This document shows positions 9,320 through 16,717 of a DNA stretch of 45,062 bases, piece after piece. The number at the start of each line of letters is the position of its first letter. Position 1 is the first letter of the stretch. The notes under the pieces were generated by a model, which made no database searches, was not told the origin of the DNA, and worked only from the letters and a program-made list of their open reading frames with translations. The position numbers and the translations under genes were made by a program. This DNA is from an uncultured Nitrospira sp. (lineage in GTDB: Bacteria; Nitrospirota; Nitrospiria; Nitrospirales; UBA8639), in assembly GCA_902500695.1 (NCBI GenBank), contig CABVRQ010000031.1:1-45062 (forward strand), given 5' to 3'.

Positions 9320-10717
9320 ATGGAGCTAGATTTCCGAAAAAATCCCGCTATCTTGAATAACATGCTCGACGTGATGGCCGATGGCGTGTTCACCGTCGAT
9401 GCCAAGGGTCATATTGTAGCCTGGAGCACGGGGGCAGCTCGTATTACGGGATATTCCAGTCAGGATATCCTGGGAAAATCCTGTCATATTTTAGAGGGTC
9501 AAAATTGCAAGGGCTTTCGCATCCTGACGGAATTTCTCGACAACCCGACTCCGTATCCATGGGGAATCTGCAACCAGGAATGCAAAGTTCTGGGGAAAGA
9601 CGGGCGAGAACTCTACCTCTTTGGCAATGTCTCGATCATCCGAGATGAACAAGGTCAGGTCGGAGGTGCTGTGGGTACCTTTACCGACCTCACTTCATTT
9701 ATTGTAAATAATCAGAAAATTGCCGTGCTGGAGGAACAGGCAAAATCCCGTGAGTCCTTTCAACAACTCATAGGCAAAAGCCCTCCGATGCAAGAAGTGT
9801 TTCGCCGGCTCCGACTGGCCGCACAAAGCGATGTCACGGTGCTGCTCACCGGGGAATCCGGCACCGGAAAAGAATTGGCGGCCCGAGCCATTCACACCCT
9901 GAGCGATCGAAAAGATAAACCGTTTTTCGCCATCAATTGTTCAGCCATTCCTGAAACCTTGCTTGAAAGCGAACTTTTTGGGCATGTGAAGGGGGCATTT
10001 ACCGGGGCCATACGCGACAAAATCGGAGTCTTTCAAGCCGCCGGCGGTGGCACGTTATTTTTAGATGAAATCGGAGATACCAGCCCTCTCCTGCAGTTGA
10101 AATTACTCAGGGTCCTGCAGGAAAGCGAGATTCGCCGGGTTGGAGATGATCGGGGCATGCAGGTCGATGTTCGACTCATTACGGCCACCAATAGGGATTT
10201 AAACCTTCTTATGGCGGAAGGCACGGTTCGGGAAGATTTTTATTATCGAATTCATGTGTTCGAGATTACCCTTCCACCTTTGCGAGCCAGACGAGAAGAT
10301 ATTCCTCTCCTGGTTCACCATTTCATGGCAGACAGTTCTAAGACGTTTCGTCGCGAAATAGGAGACATAGCCCAGGACGCCCTTCAACGATTGATTGACT
10401 ATAACTGGCCAGGGAATGTCCGCGAATTAAAAAATGCGATCGAACATGCCTTCGTCACTGTCACGGGGGATTGCCTTACCCTGTGGGACCTCCCTTCCGA
10501 AGTCCAACGTCCCCCAAGATCTAAAAGTCTCAAACCTCTCTCTTCCAAATCAGAGCCTTCCCTTCCACCGGATGAGGAAGCTCGCATTGCTGAAGCCCTC
10601 CAACAGACCAACGGCAACAAAACGGAGGCTGCCAAACTTCTCGGAGTGAGTCGAGTCACCCTTTGGAAGAAAATTAAACAGCTTCAGACCCCTCCCAACG
10701 CACAACCAAACCGTTAA
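9320..10717 (+). CDS. PAS-AAA+-Fis sigma54-dependent transcriptional activator
   Basis: 465 aa in three parts. PAS domain (about 12-128) with four Cys (C55, C63, C84, C88), then AAA+ activator domain (about 148-375) with Walker A GESGTGKE (178-185), the sigma54-contacting GAFTGA loop (225-230), Walker B LFLDEIGD and R-finger region, then a Fis-type helix-turn-helix at the C-terminus (NGNKTEAAKLLGVSRVTLW). It lacks a receiver domain, so the PAS domain is the likely sensor; the Cys set could bind a metal or sense thiol state (inference). Two sigma54 promoters with shared upstream half-sites lie nearby, the first starting just behind this gene, making it their probable activator. No clear Shine-Dalgarno precedes the ATG. 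Confidence 0.93.
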   Translation: MELDFRKNPAILNNMLDVMADGVFTVDAKGHIVAWSTGAARITGYSSQDILGKSCHILEGQNCKGFRILTEFLDNPTPYPWGICNQECKVLGKDGRELYLFGNVSIIRDEQGQVGGAVGTFTDLTSFIVNNQKIAVLEEQAKSRESFQQLIGKSPPMQEVFRRLRLAAQSDVTVLLTGESGTGKELAARAIHTLSDRKDKPFFAINCSAIPETLLESELFGHVKGAFTGAIRDKIGVFQAAGGGTLFLDEIGDTSPLLQLKLLRVLQESEIRRVGDDRGMQVDVRLITATNRDLNLLMAEGTVREDFYYRIHVFEITLPPLRARREDIPLLVHHFMADSSKTFRREIGDIAQDALQRLIDYNWPGNVRELKNAIEHAFVTVTGDCLTLWDLPSEVQRPPRSKSLKPLSSKSEPSLPPDEEARIAEALQQTNGNKTEAAKLLGVSRVTLWKKIKQLQTPPNAQPNR

Positions 10718-10739
10718 TACGTTAACTTAACAGTTAACG
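10713..10739. promoter_or_regulatory. Putative enhancer (UAS) for the sigma54 activator, site 1
   Basis: Inverted repeat CGTTAAC (10720-10726), 6 bases, GTTAACG (10733-10739), with an extra CGTTAA half-site at 10712-10717. Its centre is about 150 bp before the predicted start of the sigma54 promoter at 10857. The same half-sites recur at 21965-22003 before the second sigma54 promoter. The region between is AT-rich, suited to DNA looping. Confidence 0.6.
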
Positions 10740-10856
10740 CGTTTTGTACAGTTCTTCGGACTTTAAGGCCATACTCGGGCTTTTAGTCATCTTTATTAAT
10801 CCACTAGGACATTGTTTTTATTTAGAATTTTTAAAACATTCACGAAAAAACTTACA

Positions 10857-10873
10857 TGGCACAATCCATGCTT
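10857..10873 (+). promoter_or_regulatory. Sigma54 (-24/-12) promoter of persulfide dioxygenase operon
   Basis: TGGCAC-N7-TGCTT: GG at 10858-10859 and GC at 10870-10871, exactly ten bases apart. The match to TGGCACG-N4-TTGCA is good except A for T before GC. Predicted start about 10883. The sequence after GC (GCTTAAGT) is identical in the second sigma54 promoter of the window. Confidence 0.75.
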
Positions 10874-10884
10874 AAGTGTATGTC

Positions 10885-10977
10885 ATGGAAAGAATCTTAA
10901 AAGAATATCTCAAAACGAACTCAGTCGAATTTGACCAAGACTCCTTTTCAAGAAGGAGGGGAGGGTATCAATCATGA
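10885..10977 (+). CDS. Possible 30-aa leader ORF overlapping the dioxygenase start
   Basis: ATG 10885 lies two bases after the predicted sigma54 transcript start and opens 30 codons (MERILKEYLKTNSVEF then DQDSFSRRRGGYQS). Its TGA overlaps the ATG of the next gene (ATGA). The ribosome site of the dioxygenase (AAGGAGGGGAGGG) lies inside it. Such an arrangement permits translational coupling, but the ORF may be chance; no homology known. Confidence 0.3.
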   Translation: MERILKEYLKTNSVEFDQDSFSRRRGGYQS

Positions 10978-12404
10978 TTGTGAAACAATTTTATTTGAGT
11001 TGTTTAGCCCATGCGTCTTACATGATTGGCGATAACAAAACCTCAACCGCTGTGGTTGTGGATCCTCAACGGGACGTCGAGCAATATCTTCAGGAAGCCC
11101 GCCGTCACGATTGGAAGATTCGGTATGTGTTTCTCACTCACTTCCATGCGGACTTTCTGGCCGGGCATCTTGAACTGCAACGACAAACTGGTGCTGAGAT
11201 TTGCCTTGGCGCCAAAGCCAAGACCGACTTCCCCATTCGCAACTTTCAGGACAAAGAGGTGCTTGAGTTTGGGTCGGTGCGCATTCAGGTCCTGGAAACC
11301 CCCGGACATACCCCTGAGAGTATTTCGCTTGCCGTCTACGATTTGAGCAGGAGCGCCGATCATCCACACTGTGTGCTGACGGGAGATACCTTGTTTATTG
11401 GCGATGTAGGTAGGCCGGACCTTATGGCCTCCATTGGGGTCACCGCAGAAGAGTTAGGGGGCCAACTATTTGATTCGCTCCGCAATACACTCATGCGCCT
11501 CCCGGATGAAACGCTGGTCTATCCTGCCCATGGAGCGGGATCCATGTGCGGGAAAAATTTAAGTAATGACACTGTGTCCACATTAGGCAGGCAACGTTGG
11601 GAAAACTATGCGCTTCAACCTATGACAAAAGAAAAATTTGTTGAATTGGTCACGGCTGACCAACCTGAAGCCCCTTCGTACTTCGGATATGACGCCAAGA
11701 TGAATAGGGAACAACATCCTATTCTGGATGATGTGGTGCGGAACAGCCTCACTCCTCTTTCCCTTCAAGTGGTGTTGGATCATCAGAAAAAGGGTGCTCA
11801 AGTCCTTGATGTCCGAAATGCCGTTGAATATGCGGGGGGGCACCTGAAGGGGAGTCTCAACATTGGATTAGGAGGGAAATTTGCGACCTGGGCCGGGACG
11901 GTTCTGGACCCCAAACGCTCCATCCTCATCATTGCCGAGCCTGGATATGAAAAGGAGGCGATTCAACGATTAGGCCGCATTGGGTTTGACCGCGTCCTGG
12001 GCTATCTGAACGGTGGGATGCAATCCCTTGAGGTAAACCCTGATATTATCCAAAAAGTCCAACGCATCTCCGCTCAGGGACTTGCGGAACTGTTGACGAC
12101 CTCTCAACCACCAATGGTCGTCGACGTCAGATCGGAAAAAGAGTGGCAATCAGGGCATATTGACCGAAGCATCAACATTCCTTTGCCTCACCTGGCCGAA
12201 CATGTTCATGACATCCCTGCAGATACCCCTGTGGTGGTCCATTGTGCCAGTGGCTATCGATCATCCACCGCCATAGGGATTTTGGAACAGGCCGGACGAG
12301 ACCAGGCCATGGATCTCGTCGGCGGGCATGACGCCTGGCTCACCACGTGGGGGCATCCACGCCACAAAGGTCAATCCGAAGCTACAACCTCATGCGGGAA
12401 ATAA
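10974..12404 (+). CDS. CstB-like persulfide dioxygenase: metallo-beta-lactamase fold plus two rhodanese domains
   Basis: 476 aa. Residues 1-245 are an ETHE1-type metallo-beta-lactamase domain with THFHADFLAGH (H56, H58, D60), H112 (ETPGHTPES) and D138 (TGDTLF); in this family H56, H112 and D138 hold one iron that oxidises glutathione or CoA persulfide to sulfite. Residues 262-352 are a rhodanese domain whose active Cys is replaced (IIAEPGYEKE). Residues 364-460 are a second rhodanese with active Cys424 (VVHCASGYRSS). This order (dioxygenase, pseudo-rhodanese, active rhodanese) is that of CstB, which turns persulfide into thiosulfate. First full gene of a sigma54-controlled operon; 18 bp to the next gene. 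Confidence 0.9.
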   Translation: MIVKQFYLSCLAHASYMIGDNKTSTAVVVDPQRDVEQYLQEARRHDWKIRYVFLTHFHADFLAGHLELQRQTGAEICLGAKAKTDFPIRNFQDKEVLEFGSVRIQVLETPGHTPESISLAVYDLSRSADHPHCVLTGDTLFIGDVGRPDLMASIGVTAEELGGQLFDSLRNTLMRLPDETLVYPAHGAGSMCGKNLSNDTVSTLGRQRWENYALQPMTKEKFVELVTADQPEAPSYFGYDAKMNREQHPILDDVVRNSLTPLSLQVVLDHQKKGAQVLDVRNAVEYAGGHLKGSLNIGLGGKFATWAGTVLDPKRSILIIAEPGYEKEAIQRLGRIGFDRVLGYLNGGMQSLEVNPDIIQKVQRISAQGLAELLTTSQPPMVVDVRSEKEWQSGHIDRSINIPLPHLAEHVHDIPADTPVVVHCASGYRSSTAIGILEQAGRDQAMDLVGGHDAWLTTWGHPRHKGQSEATTSCGK

Positions 12405-12422
12405 CGGAAAGGAGGATAGCAA

Positions 12423-13010
12423 ATGAATGCATTGGTATTAGATCAAGGAGCAAAATCGGGAACGGGTAAGGAAAATCAGGTGTCGACTCCTTCATCGAAG
12501 GGTCCCCTGTATATCGATGTCAGGACACCACAAGAATTTGAAAAAATGCATATTTCAGGTGCTCGAAATATCCCTCTACCAGATTTACATAGATATGTGG
12601 GCGAACTGAAAACCCTTTCTCATGAGCACCCCATCATGTTGATCTGTCGAACACAAAACCGGGTGAAGATTGCCTACGAGTATTTGATTAACCAAGGTCT
12701 AACGAATTGTGGAATTCTGGAAGGAGGCATCACTGCCTGGATTGAGCAAGGCAAGCCTGTGGTCCGGGGGCAACATCAAATCTCCCTTGAAGGACAGGTT
12801 CGAGCCATCGCAGGCGGGTTGATTCTGGTAGGGGTAGCCTTAGGCTTTACGGTTCACGGTGGATTCTTTTTCCTCCCTGCCATGGTTGGAGCCGGACTCC
12901 TGCACGCTGGATTAACCGATTCGTGTTTAATGGGTATGCTGTTATCCAAGCTACCCATGAACCGAATTGAAAATTCCTCGCAAAAAAAAGGCAAGAAAGG
13001 AGATTCATGA
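12423..13010 (+). CDS. Membrane-anchored rhodanese with DUF2892 domain (YgaP-like)
   Basis: 195 aa. Residues 26-115 are a rhodanese domain with active Cys75 (MLICRTQNR); residues 122-182 are a DUF2892 domain with two membrane helices (RAIAGGLILVGVALGF and FFFLPAMVGAGLLHAG). E. coli YgaP has the same arrangement, a cytoplasmic rhodanese held to the inner membrane. It probably relays sulfane sulfur to or from the dioxygenase encoded 18 bp upstream. The end overlaps the start of the zinc-ribbon gene (ATGATG), indicating one transcript. Confidence 0.9.
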   Translation: MNALVLDQGAKSGTGKENQVSTPSSKGPLYIDVRTPQEFEKMHISGARNIPLPDLHRYVGELKTLSHEHPIMLICRTQNRVKIAYEYLINQGLTNCGILEGGITAWIEQGKPVVRGQHQISLEGQVRAIAGGLILVGVALGFTVHGGFFFLPAMVGAGLLHAGLTDSCLMGMLLSKLPMNRIENSSQKKGKKGDS

Positions 13011-13231
13011 TGAATTGTCCACGATGCGAAGGATTATTGATGAGTGATCAAGTCTATAACCCGCAGGAAGCCGTATATGTGTTGCCTATATGGCGCTGCG
13101 TTAACTGCGGCGAATCGTTTGACCCCATGATTCTCCAGAACCGGACGACACAAAAAGGGAAAGGGACTATGCTACATTCAAAATCCACAAGTTTGACAAA
13201 CAATAGAACCCCATTGGCTATGACACGATAG
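13007..13231 (+). CDS. Small zinc-ribbon protein (74 aa) in the sulfur operon
   Basis: Overlaps the stop of the rhodanese gene. The N-terminal 45 residues hold two CxxC knuckles (CPRC at 4-7 and CVNC at 31-34) with the pattern CPRC-GLLM...WRCVNCGE-FDP-I. The tail is polar and probably disordered. A paralog with the same pattern is encoded alone at 31072-31302. No enzymatic motif; a small zinc scaffold or regulator is likely. Its conservation within the operon suggests a link to sulfur metabolism, an inference. Confidence 0.7.
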   Translation: MMNCPRCEGLLMSDQVYNPQEAVYVLPIWRCVNCGESFDPMILQNRTTQKGKGTMLHSKSTSLTNNRTPLAMTR

Positions 13232-13308
13232 AACGCCTATAGTTTTACCATAGTCCCTAACCTGGAATTCAGTCAGGTCCATCACATATTAATCACAAGG
13301 AGGTTGCT

Positions 13309-13827
13309 ATGCATCGTTCAATTCGATCCGTTTTGATGTTGGGGGGTATTAGCCTTATAGCCATGGGGTGGATGACCACTCCAGCCATGAGTGAGGGAAA
13401 AAGCCCGACAGATGGCTATGACATTCACATTCAAGCCCCGCATATGATGGCGGATGGGACCGTGGGAGGACCGTACCATCATTACTGTAAGGGCATTTCG
13501 GATGAGCTGTTGCAATGTCAGTTATATGAGTCCACCGATCCCAACGCCAAGCTGGTGGCCATTGAATATTTTATTGCCAAAGACCTCGCACGAAAAAATG
13601 TCCCCCTGGTTCAGTGGAATCGGGCCTTTCATGATCATCAAGTCGAAATCGATACCGGGCGCGTGCAAATTCTTGATGTTGAAGACCCTGCCAAAGTCAA
13701 AGCCCTGGCAGAAGCGGCTGGGAAAACCGATGGAGTCATTTTTCACCTCTGGGGCAAGGATCAGGTGGTTCCAGATGGGGCCGTCTCGATACCCACCTCG
13801 CTTGGTCACGTCTTCCGGACAGAATAA
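13309..13827 (+). CDS. Secreted DUF1264 (OBAP-like) protein
   Basis: 172 aa with a signal peptide (residues 1-28, cleavage near AMS-E) and one DUF1264 domain: HHYCKGIS, LLQCQLYESTDPNAKLVAIEYFI, WNRAFHDHQVEIDTGRVQI. The family is named for plant oil-body associated proteins and is also found in bacteria; its activity is unknown. The conserved His and Cys (HHYC, QCQ, FHDHQ) could bind a metal. Good ribosome site (AAGGAGG, 13299-13305). A perfect 12-bp hairpin follows. Confidence 0.82.
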   Translation: MHRSIRSVLMLGGISLIAMGWMTTPAMSEGKSPTDGYDIHIQAPHMMADGTVGGPYHHYCKGISDELLQCQLYESTDPNAKLVAIEYFIAKDLARKNVPLVQWNRAFHDHQVEIDTGRVQILDVEDPAKVKALAEAAGKTDGVIFHLWGKDQVVPDGAVSIPTSLGHVFRTE

Positions 13828-13836
13828 TCTAACCTC

Positions 13837-13866
13837 ACAGGGAGAGCGGTCTGTCGCTCTCCCTGT
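13837..13866 (+). terminator. Perfect 12-bp hairpin after DUF1264 gene
   Basis: ACAGGGAGAGCG (13837-13848), loop GTCTGT, CGCTCTCCCTGT (13855-13866), followed by ATTCTTAC rather than a clean U-tract. It may partly terminate the sigma54 operon or protect the upstream mRNA end, lowering expression of the cytochrome gene 33 bp on. Confidence 0.6.
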
Positions 13867-13899
13867 ATTCTTACAAACTCATTATTTTAAGGAGCGCTT

Positions 13900-14367
13900 G
13901 TGATACGTTGGAAATTAGGAAGACTCCTGGTGGGGTTTTTCATATTTCAAAGTCTCTGGCCTTTTGCAAATGAAGCGGCTGATCTTGAAGTGTTGACCCC
14001 TCGGGTACCTCAGGATCAAATAGCCAAAGCGCGATCGCGGGAAAATCCATTTTCATCCAGCCCTGAGAATATTGAGAAGGGGAAACACATTTTTCACGGC
14101 AAAGCCTTTTGTGTCACCTGTCATGGACCGGAAGGAAAGGGCTTGGGAGATATCCCTGGCTTAAGGGGGAAGCTTCCCCGGAATTTTACGGATAAAATCT
14201 GGCAGGCAGCTCGCACCGATGGAGAACTCTTTTGGATATTGCAAAACGGCAGCCCGGGGACGGCTATGGCCTCCTTCATCCCCCTGGTGTTGACTGAAGA
14301 AGAGGCTTGGTATGTGATATTGTATGTGAGATCATTTGGCAATGGGGTAGAATCAAGAAAAGAATAA
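13900..14367 (+). CDS. Secreted monoheme cytochrome c
   Basis: GTG start after AAGGAG (13889-13894). 155 aa: signal peptide (residues 8-27), heme site CVTCH (71-75) in the class I setting FCVTCHGPEGKGLGD, and a likely axial Met123 in GTAMASF. Helix ALTEEEAWYVILYVRSF-like at the C-terminus completes the fold. A small periplasmic electron carrier; its place at the end of the persulfide operon suggests it takes electrons from sulfur oxidation, perhaps from the Sor pair downstream. Related in motif to the second domain of the diheme protein at 17960 and the last domain of the tetraheme protein. Confidence 0.9.
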   Translation: MIRWKLGRLLVGFFIFQSLWPFANEAADLEVLTPRVPQDQIAKARSRENPFSSSPENIEKGKHIFHGKAFCVTCHGPEGKGLGDIPGLRGKLPRNFTDKIWQAARTDGELFWILQNGSPGTAMASFIPLVLTEEEAWYVILYVRSFGNGVESRKE

Positions 14368-14698
14368 AGCGATGATCCGGCCATCAACCTCATTGAATCT
14401 GCTATCCCTCACAACGATGTGTTTGTGGTCTTTTAGGTTCCGAGTCCATTGACCTGACATCCTAAGAATGTCAATAATGCGAAAGGGGCCACGCCTGGAG
14501 TAGCGGCCATCAAAGTTTTTATGCCAGAAAAGGCGGTGAATTGATAGGTAATACCGGTCTCACCAATATGGTAGAAGGAAATGAAAAAGCGGATCTACAT
14601 GGCCTTGCGGTTGTTCATCCCTAATTTGTTCCGTGCGCGAACCTGGCCCCTTCCCGAGGCCATGTTCCGAACCACATCTAGGAAGGAGGACTTGGCTT
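14368..14698. other. 331-bp gap without a supported gene
   Basis: No convincing coding sequence on either strand. An ATG ORF at 14581 (79 codons) overlaps the next gene in another frame and lacks family resemblance. A GC-rich patch (GGCCACGCCTGGAGTAGCGGCC, about 14488-14509) can form a weak imperfect hairpin. Confidence 0.5.
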
Positions 14699-15106
14699 AT
14701 GTCGGTTATGCCTCTAATCGTTCTTGCAACCTGGTTAGCGTTCACCTCAGTCGAGATTCCCTCCCCCTCAACGACCTTAGCCTTGCCTTCAGAACCAGAC
14801 GAAAATACGCGGATCGATGAAATCTACGATCAGGAATCTCTCATGCTGCTTTCCCTGTATTCCTTGAAAGGGAATGGGAAAGCCGATTACATCACGGGAC
14901 GAACCGTCGAACAACATGTGCGAAGCACCTACGGAAACCCGGTTTACTACACCCTGGAGTTTCCCATTTTTTATTGGTGGAACCATACAATGTGGAATGA
15001 CCCGTTTGTGGATGGTGTCAACGGAAACGAACAGGTCTATCAGGAGGAAACCGATTTTGATGTGAGCCGATATAAGCCTTGTGCCTTTAACGGGCAACTC
15101 TGCTAG
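14699..15106 (+). CDS. Secreted hypothetical protein (135 aa), aromatic-rich
   Basis: ATG 14699 is chosen because GGAAGGAGG (14681-14689) precedes it; an upstream in-frame start at 14633 adds 22 residues. A signal peptide spans about residues 4-30. The mature part has a predicted helix (IDEIYDQESLMLLSLYSL) then an aromatic stretch (FPIFYWWNHTMWNDPF) and a C-terminal CAFNGQLC whose two Cys may form a disulfide. No family recognised. It lies between two cytochrome-bearing units on the same strand. Confidence 0.65.
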   Translation: MSVMPLIVLATWLAFTSVEIPSPSTTLALPSEPDENTRIDEIYDQESLMLLSLYSLKGNGKADYITGRTVEQHVRSTYGNPVYYTLEFPIFYWWNHTMWNDPFVDGVNGNEQVYQEETDFDVSRYKPCAFNGQLC

Positions 15107-15760
15107 AAAAGCGGCTTTACAGTAGAGTCTCTTCCTTTATCATCTGGCCGCTGGCGGCCCATCAAACACATTCGCCCAAATGTCCACTCGTTCGAAACAC
15201 GAACCGGATAGAGGGTATAGGTTGTTCAGGCATTTCCATAAATTTTACCAGTATCCACCCGAAAAAATGAGGAAACCCTCTGGGTTTTAGCCAGCCGGTG
15301 CTGGCAACTCTTCACAGTTTCCCGGCCACTTGCCTTGCCAACTGACAAATTAAAGCCGAAGGCAAACACCAGTGGGCTACAGGAATGGTGCTGATCTTAG
15401 ACCCACAACACTCTCAACGCACAGTCAGCTTCGAACCCGAAAATGTCTTGAATACCAATGTCTGGATTGGAGCGCAGTATGCATGTTGAAAATTTCCAAG
15501 ATTGAGGATACGGCATTGGGAGCCGGGAATTCCAATTCAAGGAGCCTGGATTCGACTGTACATACCTGAGAGGCTTTACCTGCTAAAATCTGTCAAGAAC
15601 GATTTACAGTCACTTCCTAAAAGAGATATAAAAAGCTTGCCGAAAAAACAATACGGGACCAAGCAACCGGCCTGGACTCTAGATTCAATCCATTCCATCC
15701 GGAATCTTTCGAAAATGAGCATTATTCTTTCTATAAAAATTTCCTGCAGGAAAAGAAATC
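15107..15760. other. 654-bp gap, possible decayed coding DNA and small hairpin
   Basis: No intact gene. A short plus-strand frame (about 15345-15488) reads EGKHQWATGMVLILDPQ then VSFEPENVLNTNVWIGAQY before a stop, and another frame near 15520-15600 reads IPIQGAWIRLYIPERLYLL; both look protein-like but match no family I know. A hairpin GCCAGC-CGGT-GCTGGC sits at 15290-15305. Confidence 0.35.
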
Positions 15761-16438
15761 ATGAAATTCGCAACCCCTCATTTCTGTAGGGTCATTTTGT
15801 TCGTTCTCCTTCCATTGTTTGTTTCTGGTCCTTTCTTGGCATTTGGCAACGAGTTACCTGATGGTGTTAAACCACTTCTTTTGACAGACGGGAAACCTTT
15901 ATCAACATTTGTCCCTGAAGGAACTCTTTTTCTCAATGATCCTGAAACCCTCGACCGCTTCCTCAAGAATCTCGAAGGGTCTCCTCCAGACTGGAAATTT
16001 CTGTTTGGGTCTAATGTTGACGAACGGTATGATCGCCTTTTTGAGGAAACAGAGAAACGCGACGCTGCCAGGATAGGCAACACAACAGCAAATCAATTTT
16101 TGGCCTTCATTTGGGAAGGAGACCTCACCAGCTATCGGCCCGAACACAAAGGATTCGGGGTGGCGATTGGGCCGAGCCAAATCCCTACGGCTTGGGGAAT
16201 CATTCGTTTCAAGATCGCCAACCAACCCTCTGAAATGGTGGCGATCCCTCCTTCACGTTTACTAGAAGAGCTTCAGAAGAAACGTTTACACCATGAACAG
16301 GTAGAAGTCACCATTCTATTTATCGGAAAACTTATTCCTGAAGAATCGTTGATGTATGATTTTTCCACGGCCAAAGAAGGAGAAGGTATGATTCTTCCTA
16401 TTGTGCACCTCACCCAAATTGAATACCTTTTTGAATAA
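15761..16438 (+). CDS. Secreted hypothetical protein (225 aa)
   Basis: Begins after a weak ribosome site (AGGAAAAG, 15748-15755). Signal peptide about residues 8-29 (cleavage near FGN-E). The mature chain is mixed alpha/beta with an FLKNLEGSPPDWKFLFG region, a WEGDLTSYRPEHKGFGVAIG region and a C-terminal beta-rich part (VEVTILFIGKLIPEESLMYDF). No Cys in the mature part except none conserved, no metal motif. Family not recognised. It precedes the sulfite dehydrogenase gene by 280 bp on the same strand. Confidence 0.75.
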   Translation: MKFATPHFCRVILFVLLPLFVSGPFLAFGNELPDGVKPLLLTDGKPLSTFVPEGTLFLNDPETLDRFLKNLEGSPPDWKFLFGSNVDERYDRLFEETEKRDAARIGNTTANQFLAFIWEGDLTSYRPEHKGFGVAIGPSQIPTAWGIIRFKIANQPSEMVAIPPSRLLEELQKKRLHHEQVEVTILFIGKLIPEESLMYDFSTAKEGEGMILPIVHLTQIEYLFE

Positions 16439-16717
16439 TGCATGCCGAGTGTACAATGTGAAAACGATGAAGAGTCTCTTCGATGGTTAACGATATTGGA
16501 TTATTAAAATGGGTCTCCAAAAACGAGCATACTGACCTTTTCTGAGATGCCCAATGACCCGTCTGGCAGATCATTCAGTATCTTGGGACATTGGCAAAAT
16601 AAGAATAAAGGATAATTCCCTGATTTGTTCTTCAGTGCTGTCATGGAAATAGAAAGGTTTGATTTGTGAGTAGGTCATCTCTCTGGGCTCTTTTGAAAAA
16701 ATAAGGTAGATTAACCC

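Noticed and set aside
14581..14820. ORF of 79 codons before the aromatic-rich secreted protein
   Set aside because: Overlaps a better supported gene with a strong ribosome site in another frame; composition looks like a shadow.
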